From Larkinella sp965227735 (GTDB lineage Bacteria > Bacteroidota > Bacteroidia > Cytophagales > Spirosomataceae), in NCBI RefSeq assembly GCF_965227735.1, contig NZ_OZ245776.1, forward strand, positions 1 to 64,000: a stretch of 64,000 nucleotides of DNA. Direction: 5' to 3'. Below the pieces are notes generated by a model. It was given only the letters and a program-made list of their open reading frames with translations. It was not told where the DNA came from and searched no databases. Below, one piece after another: positions 8,754 to 16,897 of this stretch. The translations under genes were made by a program, and so were the position numbers. Position 1 is the stretch's first letter, and each line of letters begins with the position of its first letter.

Positions 8754-10160
8754 CTATTTCTCCACAATGGCATCCAGCAAGGGCGCTACCGGCACCACCC
8801 CCGCCCGGTGTTTTTCAAACTCCTTTTTCAGATCCTCCAGAATCTCGGGGTGTTTGCTGCCCACCTCATAGCGTTCGCCGGGATCAACTTCCAGGTTATA
8901 CAGCAAAGCCGGGTCGTGCGGAACCGGCGCTTCCGGCGAATACGACGGATGGGTCGTGAAATGCGCCTTCCAGGGGCCTTTCCGAATGGCATACAACCGG
9001 TCGGAATCGTAATAATACACCAGATCGGTCACCTTGTCTTTTTGGCCGGTCCACAAATCATGGATGTTCTGGCCGTCCAGCACCCGATCTTTCGGCAGTG
9101 GCACCTTCGCCAGCGTCAGAATGGTTGGGAACAAATCCATCGACGTTGCCACGGCGGACGACACGGTGTTGGCTTTTACCCGGCCGGGACCCCAGACGAT
9201 GGTCGGAACGCGCATTCCGCCCTCGTAGGTCGACCCTTTCGCTTCGAACAACGGCCCCGCCGAACCGCCTTCTTCTTCCAGGCGGTTTTTGATCAGCCAC
9301 GGACCGTTATCGCTCAAAAAAACCACATAGGTGTTTTTATCCAGTTTCAGATCCTTCAGTTTTCTCAGAATCTGCCCCACGCTCCAGTCCAGTTCCTCCA
9401 CCACATCGCCATACAGACCGCGCTTGCTTTTGCCGTTGAAATCGTCGGATGCGTATAACGGAACGTGCGGAAACGGGCTGGCATAGTACATAAAGAACGG
9501 TTTTCCTTTGTTCGCCGTAATAAATTTCAGCACCTCATCGGTATATCGTTTGGTCAGTAAACGCTGATCCGGTTCCGTTTCGATGACCTGGGTATTCCGG
9601 TATAATGGCAAAGGCGGGTTCGTGTTGGGTGGAATCCCGGCGGCTTTCGCCCCCGAAATTGATCCCACTTTCCCCATATCATTCGAATAGGGCAAGCCAA
9701 AATACGAATCAAAACCGTAGTTCAATGGCAGGTATTCCGGCCGGGAACCCAAATGCCATTTCCCGACTAAACCCGTCTGATACCCATTGGTTTTCAGCGC
9801 TTTCGCGATGGTAACTTCTGAATGCGGAAGGCCATTGGCTGAGTTCGTAAAAAACACCACCCGTTTTCCGAAAATGCCGTTCCGAATCGGCAACCGCCCC
9901 GTCAGCAGAGCCGCCCGGCTGGGCGTACAAACGTTGGCGGCCACGTAAAACTGGGTAAAGCGGGTTCCTTCGACGGCCATCTGATCAAGGTGGGGCGTTC
10001 GAATGGTGGGATGACCGTAGCAACTTAGATCGCCGTAGCCTAAATCATCCGCCAGAATGATGATAAAGTTAGGCTGTTTGGCCGACTGCGCCCTTCCATC
10101 ATACAAAGTCCATAGTGCCAGTAGAGAAAATAAGCCTGCGGTTTTGAAAAAAGACATCAT
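8754..10160 (-). CDS. Secreted arylsulfatase-type sulfatase (S1, formylglycine type)
   Basis: Sulfatase of the alkaline phosphatase superfamily. 468 residues, signal peptide to about residue 25 (ends GRAQ). Metal ligands Asp38-Asp39 sit in NFIIILADDLGYGD. The active-site signature is CTPSRAALLTGR with Cys78, the residue expected to be oxidised to formylglycine; no sulfatase-modifying enzyme is encoded in the window. The central KWHLG, the HVPL segment and VVFLSDNGP are also characteristic. Start could be either of two adjacent ATGs (10160 or 10157). Upstream of the esterase gene on the same strand; probably co-transcribed. The substrate is unknown: carbohydrate sulfate is likely from context. 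Confidence 0.93.
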   Translation of the reverse strand: MMSFFKTAGLFSLLALWTLYDGRAQSAKQPNFIIILADDLGYGDLSCYGHPTIRTPHLDQMAVEGTRFTQFYVAANVCTPSRAALLTGRLPIRNGIFGKRVVFFTNSANGLPHSEVTIAKALKTNGYQTGLVGKWHLGSRPEYLPLNYGFDSYFGLPYSNDMGKVGSISGAKAAGIPPNTNPPLPLYRNTQVIETEPDQRLLTKRYTDEVLKFITANKGKPFFMYYASPFPHVPLYASDDFNGKSKRGLYGDVVEELDWSVGQILRKLKDLKLDKNTYVVFLSDNGPWLIKNRLEEEGGSAGPLFEAKGSTYEGGMRVPTIVWGPGRVKANTVSSAVATSMDLFPTILTLAKVPLPKDRVLDGQNIHDLWTGQKDKVTDLVYYYDSDRLYAIRKGPWKAHFTTHPSYSPEAPVPHDPALLYNLEVDPGERYEVGSKHPEILEDLKKEFEKHRAGVVPVAPLLDAIVEK

Positions 10161-10235
10161 GGAGGGTTAAGTTTTGATTCGAACCGCAAATAAACGGTTT
10201 TAAACGTGATTAGTCCACGGGAAACCGCATCTTAT

Positions 10236-10266
10236 TTTGTCTCCATGCCAAAAACATTTACTTTAG
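10236..10266 (+). promoter_or_regulatory. Candidate Bacteroidota promoter for the esterase gene at 10290
   Basis: TTTG at 10236-10239 and TACTTTAG at 10259-10266 (one mismatch to TAnnTTTG) are 19 bp apart, within the spacing reported for Bacteroidota primary sigma factor promoters. The implied start point leaves a leader of about 15 nt. It lies in the spacer between the divergently transcribed sulfatase and esterase genes. Confidence 0.4.
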
Positions 10267-10289
10267 CATAACCCTAAATTCAACCTGAA

Positions 10290-11459
10290 ATGCGATCTTC
10301 GTTTGCCGCTCTTTCGTTGCTCTCTCTCCTTTCTTTGCATGTGGTTGCCCAACCGAATCCCGACCGGCCCGAGTTGCGGCAGGGGGCCTACTATAGCGAA
10401 CCCGACGGTGCCAAAGCCCTCCAGAATTGCGCCATTGCGTACAACGACCGGGCTTCCTGGGAAAAACGGGCCGTCCAGATTCGGCAAGGGATTCGCGACG
10501 GTTTGAAACTGCCGGAAAAACCGGCCTTCGCCCCGCTCAACCCCATCCGGCATAGCCTGCGAAAAATGGACGGCTATACGGTCGAGAACGTTGCATTTGA
10601 AAGTTTACCCGGTTTTTACATCACCGGAAATCTGTATAAACCAGTCGGCATTTCCGGGAAAACAGCCGCCGTTCTTTGCCCGCATGGGCACACGGCCAAC
10701 GCCGACGCCCGGTTTGTGGAGCAGACCCAGCAACGCTGCATCACGATGGCCAAAATGGGTGCCGTGGTGTTCGTATACGATATGCTGGGCTACGGCGATT
10801 CGAAACAGTGCAGTCACAAACTCCCGGAAGCCGCCAAATTACAGACGCTGAACAGCATCCGGGCGCTGGATTTTCTGACCGGTTTGCCCGAAGTCGATCC
10901 CGAACGCGTGGCGGTTTCGGGCGAGTCCGGCGGGGGAACGCAGACCTTTCTGCTCACGGCGCTGGATTCGCGCGTGAAGGTTTCGGTGCCGGTTGTGATG
11001 GTTTCGGCGCACTTCTTCGGTGGTTGCGTTTGCGAGAGCGGTATGCCGATTCACAAACGCCCGACCCACGAAACCAACAACGTTGAGATTGCCGCCCTGG
11101 CCGCTCCCCGCCCCATGATCATGATTTCGGACGGTGGTGACTGGACCAAAAATACGCCGAATGTCGAATTCCCGCATGTCCAGCGGATCTACGGTTTTTA
11201 CAACGCCAAAAACCGGGTCGAGAATGTTCACCTGCCGAACGAAAAGCACGACTTCGGCCCTTCCAAACGAACGGCAGCCTACCGCTTTCTGGCCCTGCAT
11301 CTCAAGCTCGACCTGACTAAAGTGATGAAAGACGGCCACATCGACGAGAGCCCGAACGTGCTGTTAAAACCGACTGATTTGCAGGTTTTTACGGACGTCT
11401 ATCCGCGCCCTTCCAACGCCGTGGTGGGTGATGAGGCCGTGATGGCGTTGCTGAAGTAG
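10290..11459 (+). CDS. Secreted alpha/beta hydrolase, acetyl-esterase-like
   Basis: 389 residues with a signal peptide (MRSSFAALSLLSLLSLHVVAQ). The alpha/beta-hydrolase nucleophile elbow is VAVSGESGGGTQTF with Ser213, and the likely catalytic histidine is His320 in NEKHDFGPS. The architecture, an N-terminal helical region, a CPHGHTAN oxyanion loop and the GESGGG elbow, resembles acetylxylan-esterase or Abhydrolase_7-like proteins. These are often found with sulfatases and other glycan enzymes in Bacteroidota, which fits the divergent sulfatase and esterase genes. The specific substrate is not deducible. Confidence 0.8.
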   Translation: MRSSFAALSLLSLLSLHVVAQPNPDRPELRQGAYYSEPDGAKALQNCAIAYNDRASWEKRAVQIRQGIRDGLKLPEKPAFAPLNPIRHSLRKMDGYTVENVAFESLPGFYITGNLYKPVGISGKTAAVLCPHGHTANADARFVEQTQQRCITMAKMGAVVFVYDMLGYGDSKQCSHKLPEAAKLQTLNSIRALDFLTGLPEVDPERVAVSGESGGGTQTFLLTALDSRVKVSVPVVMVSAHFFGGCVCESGMPIHKRPTHETNNVEIAALAAPRPMIMISDGGDWTKNTPNVEFPHVQRIYGFYNAKNRVENVHLPNEKHDFGPSKRTAAYRFLALHLKLDLTKVMKDGHIDESPNVLLKPTDLQVFTDVYPRPSNAVVGDEAVMALLK

Positions 11460-11483
11460 AAAATCTAACCAACTGAATGATCT

Positions 11484-11699
11484 ATGAGCAAGATTTTCAA
11501 AGCGCGCGCGTCAGAGGACATACCAAGCTACGACAAAATGTATTGGTGGTCAAAAACACCAGAGGAACGATTGCAAGCTGCGCTGAAATTGATCCAGCAT
11601 GCTAAGGAAATCTACCGCGCCAATCCGGCTAATCCTCCCCTTGCCAATGGAAACCGAATACATAAATCTAATACGCCTATTGAACGAAGAAGGCGTTAG
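11484..11699 (+). CDS. Small putative antitoxin-like protein upstream of a broken nucleotidyltransferase
   Basis: 71 residues: MSKIFKARASEDIPSYDKMY, then WWSKTPEERLQAALKLIQHA. The S-K-T-P-E-E-R-L pattern is, from memory, typical of small proteins encoded immediately upstream of nucleotidyltransferase-like genes in Bacteroidota, proposed toxin-antitoxin style pairs. The last 53 bases overlap the start of the broken downstream gene, as expected for a translationally coupled pair. This partner appears intact while the second gene has lost its catalytic core. Identity is inferred from pattern and context only. Confidence 0.55.
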   Translation: MSKIFKARASEDIPSYDKMYWWSKTPEERLQAALKLIQHAKEIYRANPANPPLANGNRIHKSNTPIERRRR

Positions 11700-11854
11700 G
11701 TATGTAATTTGAAGAATGTCACCAAAACCCCGTCGTCCTGACCATACAAGGAACTCCTGTCAATTTTATCAGCCTACCAGACTTAATAAAGAACAAAAAA
11801 GCAGTCGGCAGACCACAGGATTTGCGTGACCTGGAAAATTTGCCCAACGCCTAA
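11647..11854 (+). pseudogene. Remnant of a nucleotidyltransferase (DUF6036/AbiEii-like) with internal deletion
   Basis: An ATG at 11647 opens METEYINLIRLLNEEGVRYV and stops after 21 codons. Overlapping the stop in another frame, 11708-11854 is open and reads like the end of the same family: VVLTIQGTPVNFISLPDLI, then KNKKAVGRPQDLRDLENL. The first piece matches the usual start of the small nucleotidyltransferases (LLN-x-VRY-V before the missing GG-A motif), the second their usual end (I-S-L-x-D-L-I-x-x-K-K-A-x-G-R-x-Q-D-L). The whole catalytic middle is absent, so this is an internally deleted gene. Whether it was toxin or antitoxin cannot be told. Confidence 0.65.
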
Positions 11855-11982
11855 GACCACAATCTTCCCAAAATAGTCCATTTTAAAAAATAAATAGGAT
11901 ATATCCCCTACAATACCAAAAGTATATTTTGAAATTTCGAAATTTATAGTAGATTTATTCCGACCGCTTCATTCTCTTTTCC
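11855..11982. other. AT-rich spacer with a 14-bp perfect palindrome
   Basis: No gene seen. The region is AT-rich, and AAATTTCGAAATTT at 11932-11945 is a perfect 14-bp palindrome that could be an operator or chance in AT-rich DNA. Confidence 0.35.
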
Positions 11983-12005
11983 AATAGCCTGATCAGGCTA
12001 TTTTT
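11983..12005 (+). terminator. Palindromic terminator upstream of the permuted oxidase
   Basis: AATAGCCTGATCAGGCTATT at 11983-12002 is a perfect palindrome (a 7-bp stem with a TGATCA loop) followed by three more T. It fits a short intrinsic terminator for the decayed gene pair. Confidence 0.6.
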
Positions 12006-12061
12006 CCGTTTCATCATCACTAATCCATCTAAAAACCGGGCAAGCTGTCCGGTCTGCGACT

Positions 12062-13195
12062 ATGAACCGTCGACATTTTCTGCACACAGCCGGTATGAGT
12101 TCTCTGGCCGTGGCCTCCGGAGTAAGTTCCTGCGCTCCCCGCCTGAGCGCCATGTCAAACCAGCCCCTGCACCGCGTTCCGAAACTGAAACTCTCGCTGG
12201 ACCGCATTGTGAAAGAAACCGTGGGACTTCGACCCTTCCGGGCATCCGGACCACGCATTGCCAAAGAGACACTGGGCAGCAAAACCCTGGTTCACAACTA
12301 TGGCCACGGCGGCAGCGGCTGGTCGCTCTCGTGGGGAACCGGCAATCTGGCCCGCGAGCTCGTCCTGTCGACCGGCGAGAAAAAAGTGGCGGTTTTGGGA
12401 TCGGGAACGGTTGGTCTGGCAACCGCCCGCTTGCTGCAGGAAAAGGGCTGTGAAGTAACCATTTACACCAAAGACCTGCCGCCCAATGTGACGAGCAACC
12501 TGGCAACCGGCACCTGGTCGCCCGCTTCCCGCGTGTGTGATCCGAAAGTAGCCACCCCCGAATTTCACGCTTTGTGGGAAAACGCCACGCGGTTTTCGTT
12601 CCGGCGGTTTCAATTTATGCTCGGATTAGACGATATTGTGTCGTGGGTCGACGAATATGGAGTCAGCAACGAACCGTTCCGGCAACAAACGGACCCGGCC
12701 ATCGGCGGTGAGGTCTACCACCTGGCGGGTCTGATTCCCGAGCGGAAAGAGCTGACACCGAAAGAGCATTCGTTTGGTGCCAAATATGTTTCCTGGCGGT
12801 CGAGCATGATGTTCAATATTCCGAGTTACCTCCACCACCAACTGAGTACGTTTATCATGCTGGGGGGAAAACTCAAGGTGCAGGAGATCAAAAAACTGGA
12901 AGATATCGATGCCCTGCCCGAAATGTGCGTCGTCAACTGCATGGGGCTGGGTGCCAAGGAAATCTTTAATGACGAAGAACTGACGCCGATTTCCGGGCAA
13001 CTCGCCTGCCTGATTCCGCAGAATGAAGTGACTTACAAGCTCAATGCCCGGGGTGCCAGCATCATTTCTCGGAAAGACGGGATTTACCTGGGGGGCAACG
13101 GGTTGGTTGGCAACTGGGATACGACACCCAAACGGGAAGTAACCGAAAAATTTGTCGATACCATTCAGCAGGTAATGAAGGAAATGAGAAGCTAA
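12062..13195 (+). CDS. Exported FAD-dependent D-amino-acid-oxidase-like protein with permuted domain order
   Basis: 377 residues. N-terminus is a Tat-type signal (NRRHFLHTAGMSS) with a possible lipobox VSSC at Cys24. In canonical D-amino acid oxidases the dinucleotide-binding GxGxxG is N-terminal and the VGLRPxR and HNYGxGGxG motifs are C-terminal. Here the order is reversed: VGLRPFRASGPRI (residues 54-66) and LVHNYGHGGSGWSLSWG (76-92) come first, then VAVLGSGTVGLA (109-120), the ATGTWSPAS segment, and the protein ends just after YLGGNGLVGNWDTTP, where a normal DAO would continue into the GLRP motif. All conserved blocks are present, so this looks like a circular permutation of a functional flavoenzyme. 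Probably oxidises a D-amino or imino acid in the periplasm. Confidence 0.85.
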   Translation: MNRRHFLHTAGMSSLAVASGVSSCAPRLSAMSNQPLHRVPKLKLSLDRIVKETVGLRPFRASGPRIAKETLGSKTLVHNYGHGGSGWSLSWGTGNLARELVLSTGEKKVAVLGSGTVGLATARLLQEKGCEVTIYTKDLPPNVTSNLATGTWSPASRVCDPKVATPEFHALWENATRFSFRRFQFMLGLDDIVSWVDEYGVSNEPFRQQTDPAIGGEVYHLAGLIPERKELTPKEHSFGAKYVSWRSSMMFNIPSYLHHQLSTFIMLGGKLKVQEIKKLEDIDALPEMCVVNCMGLGAKEIFNDEELTPISGQLACLIPQNEVTYKLNARGASIISRKDGIYLGGNGLVGNWDTTPKREVTEKFVDTIQQVMKEMRS

Positions 13196-13253
13196 TAAAC
13201 GCCTTACTGTTAACTGATTACCTACTTTCAATTCACCATAAACTTTACCCTTT

Positions 13254-13775
13254 GTGAAAAAAATCTTTACGGTTTTTGTTCTTGGTTTATCCATCGTGTC
13301 GGGTGTTGCATTCGGGCAATCAGTCGAAGCCAAATTAAAGGAGCAGGGCATCGAACTGGCTAAACCGACCGCTTCACTGGCCAATTACGTCAAAGCCGTC
13401 CGCACCGGCAACCTGGTTTTCCTCTCGGGCCATGTCTCCAACCGGGCCGATGGAACCGGTATCAAAGGCAAACTGGGCAAAGACCTGACGGTTGAGCAGG
13501 GCTACGAAGCGGCCAAATTATCAGCCATCGGGCTGCTATCATCCCTGAAAGCCGAAATTGGCGACCTCAACAAGGTGAAACGCATCGTCAAAGTGTTGGG
13601 AATGGTCAACTCCGCTCCCGATTTCACCGATCACCCCAAAGTGGTCAATGGCTGTTCTGATTTATTCGTCAAGGTGTTCGGTGACAAAGGCAAACACGCC
13701 CGCTCGGCCGTTGGGGTGGCCGCGCTGCCCTCGGACTACGCGGTTGAAGTGGAGATGATCGTTGAAGTGGAGTAA
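13254..13775 (+). CDS. Exported RidA/YjgF-family imine deaminase-like protein
   Basis: 173 residues, GTG start, with a signal peptide (MKKIFTVFVLGLSIVSGVAFG). The remainder is a RidA (YjgF/UK114) domain of the longer subtype: AVRTGNLVFLSGHVS, a central GYEAAKLSAIGLLSSL helix, and the C-terminal HARSAVGVAALPSDYAVEVE. The arginine in ARS aligns with the Arg105 needed for imine hydrolysis in archetypal RidA. It lies 58 bp downstream of the oxidase. As amino-acid oxidases release imino acids, which RidA hydrolyses to keto acid and ammonia, the pair makes biochemical sense. Export of RidA is unusual because characterised members are cytosolic. Confidence 0.85.
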   Translation: MKKIFTVFVLGLSIVSGVAFGQSVEAKLKEQGIELAKPTASLANYVKAVRTGNLVFLSGHVSNRADGTGIKGKLGKDLTVEQGYEAAKLSAIGLLSSLKAEIGDLNKVKRIVKVLGMVNSAPDFTDHPKVVNGCSDLFVKVFGDKGKHARSAVGVAALPSDYAVEVEMIVEVE

Positions 13776-13802
13776 AGTAACTTCCCGTACAGTTTCTTTT
13801 GT

Positions 13803-13810
13803 TAGCTTTG
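13803..13810 (+). promoter_or_regulatory. Candidate -7 promoter element (TAGCTTTG) for the alpha-galactosidase
   Basis: Perfect TAnnTTTG, ending 21 bp before the ATG at 13832, a position giving a short leader. A good -33 element is not evident. Confidence 0.3.
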
Positions 13811-13831
13811 CGGCCTATAATTCGTGCTACC

Positions 13832-16024
13832 ATGAGAAACTTTTGCATTTTCCTAGCCTTTATTTGTCTCAACGCGTTTGCCAACCCGAAAGCCCCCGGC
13901 GACACCCAGATTGCCATCGAAACCCAGCGAACGGCGCTGGTCATCCGGGTCGATAATGCAGGCGACCCCACGGTGATCCACCTCGGAAAGCGGCTGCAAA
14001 ACACCGCCGAATACGGCCTTTTATCAGACAACGGAAAGCGCGGAGAAGATTATACCCAGCTTTACAATTCGGCTTACACCCCAGCGGGCGCGCGCAATCT
14101 GCTCGAACCGGCGCTTCAGGTTGCCCATGCTGACGGCAATCCTTCTTCGGATCTCAAATACATCCGTCACGAAACGCAGACGGTTTCCGACGGCGTTGTT
14201 CTGACCACGATTTTCCTGAAAGATCCGCAGTATCCGTTTGAAGTAAAGCTGTTCTACAAAGCCTATCAGCAGGAAGACGTGATCGAACAGTGGTCCAGTA
14301 TTCGGCATACGGAGAAAAAAACCGTTCGTTTGCAGAAATATGCGTCAGCCAATCTCTACATTCCCGCGAAGAACTATTACCTGACGCACTTCCACGGCGA
14401 CTGGGCAAAGGAGATGAATCCCGAAGAAATCCCATTGACGGCGGGGCTGAAAGTGCTTGATTCGAAGCTCGGAACCCGCGCCCATCTGTTCCAGCCGCCT
14501 TCCTTTCTGCTCTCGCTGAACAAACCAGCGGAGGAAGAAACCGGTGAAGTCATCGCCGGAACGCTGGCCTGGTCGGGGAATTATCAGATTCAGTTCGAGG
14601 TCGATCCGCTGCAAAATCTGCGGCTGATTGCGGGCATCAATCCGTATGCTTCGGAATATCTGCTGGCCCCGGACAAGGAGTTTGTTACCCCGGCTTTTCT
14701 GTATACGTATTCGGATTCGGGCAAAGGACAGGCCAGCCGGAATTTGCACCGCTGGGCGCGAAAACACCGCATTCCTCAGGGCGAAGGCAACCGGTTAACA
14801 CTGTTAAACAACTGGGAAGCGACCTATTTCGACTTCAATGAAGAAAAACTGACGACTTTATTCAAAGACGGCAAAAAGCTGGGCGTTGACTTATTTCTGT
14901 TAGATGATGGCTGGTTTGCCAACAAATACCCCCGCAACGACGACCATACCGGCCTGGGTGACTGGCAGGAAAACAAGCAGAAACTCCCGCACGGACTGGG
15001 TTATCTGGTGAAAGAAGCCGAAAGCGCGGGTATCAAATTCGGGATCTGGCTGGAGCCGGAAATGGTCAGCCCGAAAAGCGAACTCTACGAAAAACATCCC
15101 GACTGGGTGATCAAACTGCCAAACCGCCCGGAATACTATTTTCGGAATCAGTTGGTACTGGATTTGTCCAATCCGAAGGTACAGGATTTTGTATACGGCG
15201 TCGTCGACGGAATTCTGACCAAAAATCCTACCCTGAGCTACATCAAATGGGATTGTAATGCGGTGATTTACAACGCCTATTCCGCCACCAATCCCAACCC
15301 GTCGCACCTGTATGTGGAGTACGTGCAGGGTCTTTACAAAGTGCTGGAAAAGCTGCGGGTCAAATACCCGAAGCTGCCGCTGATGTTGTGCTCGGGCGGG
15401 GGCGGGCGGGTCGACTACGGCGCCTTGAAATACTTCACCGAGTTCTGGCCGAGTGACAACACCGACGGTCTGGAGCGTATTTTCATCCAGTGGAATTATT
15501 CGTATTTCTTCCCCGCCATCGCGATGTGTAACCACACCACCGACTGGGGCAAACAACCCATCAAATTCCGCACCGACGTCGCGATGATGGGCAAAATGGG
15601 GTACGATATTGTGGTCAGCAAACTCGACGAAAAAGAGCTGGCCTTCAGCCAGGACGCACTGAAAACCTACAGCCGCGTGAAGGAGGTGATCTGGAAAGGC
15701 GACCTGTTCCGGCTGGTATCCCCCCAGACTTCCGACATGGCTTCATTGCTGTATGTGAGCGAAAAGCAGGACAAAGCCGTGTGGTTCAATTACCTGGTCG
15801 GAAACCGCTATCGGGAAGGCAGCCAGGGAGCGATTCGGTTGAGCGGTTTGCATCCGGCGAAGAAGTACCGGATTCAGGAAGTGAACGTATATCCGGGCAC
15901 CAATTCACCGATCAATAGCAGTCAGACGGTTTTTTCGGGCGATTATTTGATGACGGTCGGTTTCAATCCCACGGTCGATGCGCGCCGGGCCAGCGTCGTG
16001 CTGGAAATTACGGAAGCAAATTGA
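13832..16024 (+). CDS. Secreted alpha-galactosidase (GH36)
   Basis: Hydrolyses terminal alpha-galactosides. 730 residues from the ATG at 13832, which begins a signal peptide (MRNFCIFLAFICLNAFA); an in-frame start 33 bases upstream is less plausible because it precedes the -7 element. Layout is typical GH36: N-terminal beta-supersandwich, then the barrel with LFLLDDGWF, FGIWLEPEMVSP, YIKWDCN (nucleophile Asp474) and WPSDNTDGLERI (acid/base probably Asp542), and a C-terminal beta domain. Length is normal for the family. Stands alone, downstream of the oxidase-RidA pair, with its own candidate promoter. Confidence 0.95.
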   Translation: MRNFCIFLAFICLNAFANPKAPGDTQIAIETQRTALVIRVDNAGDPTVIHLGKRLQNTAEYGLLSDNGKRGEDYTQLYNSAYTPAGARNLLEPALQVAHADGNPSSDLKYIRHETQTVSDGVVLTTIFLKDPQYPFEVKLFYKAYQQEDVIEQWSSIRHTEKKTVRLQKYASANLYIPAKNYYLTHFHGDWAKEMNPEEIPLTAGLKVLDSKLGTRAHLFQPPSFLLSLNKPAEEETGEVIAGTLAWSGNYQIQFEVDPLQNLRLIAGINPYASEYLLAPDKEFVTPAFLYTYSDSGKGQASRNLHRWARKHRIPQGEGNRLTLLNNWEATYFDFNEEKLTTLFKDGKKLGVDLFLLDDGWFANKYPRNDDHTGLGDWQENKQKLPHGLGYLVKEAESAGIKFGIWLEPEMVSPKSELYEKHPDWVIKLPNRPEYYFRNQLVLDLSNPKVQDFVYGVVDGILTKNPTLSYIKWDCNAVIYNAYSATNPNPSHLYVEYVQGLYKVLEKLRVKYPKLPLMLCSGGGGRVDYGALKYFTEFWPSDNTDGLERIFIQWNYSYFFPAIAMCNHTTDWGKQPIKFRTDVAMMGKMGYDIVVSKLDEKELAFSQDALKTYSRVKEVIWKGDLFRLVSPQTSDMASLLYVSEKQDKAVWFNYLVGNRYREGSQGAIRLSGLHPAKKYRIQEVNVYPGTNSPINSSQTVFSGDYLMTVGFNPTVDARRASVVLEITEAN

Positions 16025-16071
16025 GTGTGGCGGTCGTTTCATCGGTTCGAACTTCCATTTCACCTCCGGTT

Positions 16072-16104
16072 TTTGTCAATTACTACCAGTTTTAGATGAA
16101 TTTG
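16072..16104 (+). promoter_or_regulatory. Candidate promoter for the lipoprotein gene at 16151
   Basis: TTTG at 16072-16075 and TGAATTTG at 16097-16104 (one mismatch to TAnnTTTG), 21 bp apart. The implied leader is about 40 nt and contains a hairpin directly before the start codon. Confidence 0.35.
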
Positions 16105-16125
16105 GGTCGGTTTACCTGCACATTT

Positions 16126-16150
16126 GAGAAAGTAAACAACCGACTTTCTC
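16126..16150 (+). promoter_or_regulatory. Hairpin abutting the start codon of the lipoprotein gene
   Basis: GAGAAAGT (16126-16133) pairs with ACTTTCTC (16143-16150), 9-nt loop, ending at the base before the ATG. In mRNA it would occupy the translation initiation region. Confidence 0.4.
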
Positions 16151-16888
16151 ATGAAACCATCCCTTCTCGCGCTGCTGACCGTTGCAGCGCTCAGCCTTTC
16201 TTCGTGTTCCAAAACCAAAGACCCCGTTGAACCGGGAGATGCTCAGGCCGGTTTTGTGTCCGGCAAAGTGGTCGATTCGCAGGGCAAACCCATTGCCAAA
16301 GCCGACATTGTAGCCGATGACACCCGGTATTATAACAGCAACGTGCTGGGGCAAACCGACGCGAAAGGCAACTACAAACTGGAGGTCGGCAATGGTTCGT
16401 TTTATGTCCGCGGAACCGTCAAAATGAAGTACGAGGGCCAGAATTACGTGCTGGATCTGTTCGTGGAAGACGACGGTGCTTTTGCCGGTTCCGACGGTGC
16501 CGTTAAAAACATGACCTTGAAACTGACCGGCGAGCGAACCGGAAATTTCGGCGACGACGGCGTTTATGGTGGCAAAATCGAGGTGTTCACGCCCATCGGT
16601 TTCTACGACACCGAGAATGTGGAACTTACGCTGGAACCCGTCGCCCCGCTCATCGACGGCACCACCGGAAAGAAGATCGTTCAGAAACCGGATTACCTCT
16701 ACATCGACGACGTTCCCCTCGGAAAGTACAAAATAACGGCCCGGTATGTGCCCGAAAACAAACCCATGAAAGTCCGTGTCCGCAACGTCGGAAGTTTTCA
16801 GAATTCCCTCACGACGCTGTTCGTACCAGCCTATGCCGGTGCTACCGGCCGGTATAAAATGGACATCGAAGTTTCCGAGCCGGAATAG
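16151..16888 (+). CDS. Lipoprotein with carboxypeptidase-regulatory-like domain
   Basis: 245 residues. Signal peptide ends in the lipobox LSSC (Cys19). Residues about 35-110 form a carboxypeptidase-regulatory-like beta-sandwich: GKVVDSQGKPIAKADIVADD and TDAKGNYKLEVGNGSFYVRG are the usual motifs. The C-terminal half has beta-rich sequence with DYLYIDDVPLGKYKITARYV and resembles a second related sandwich. No catalytic motif. Probably a surface or periplasmic structural/binding lipoprotein. Convergent with the VWD-domain gene, only 9 bp between stops. Confidence 0.75.
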   Translation: MKPSLLALLTVAALSLSSCSKTKDPVEPGDAQAGFVSGKVVDSQGKPIAKADIVADDTRYYNSNVLGQTDAKGNYKLEVGNGSFYVRGTVKMKYEGQNYVLDLFVEDDGAFAGSDGAVKNMTLKLTGERTGNFGDDGVYGGKIEVFTPIGFYDTENVELTLEPVAPLIDGTTGKKIVQKPDYLYIDDVPLGKYKITARYVPENKPMKVRVRNVGSFQNSLTTLFVPAYAGATGRYKMDIEVSEPE

Positions 16889-16897
16889 AACGCCGGC

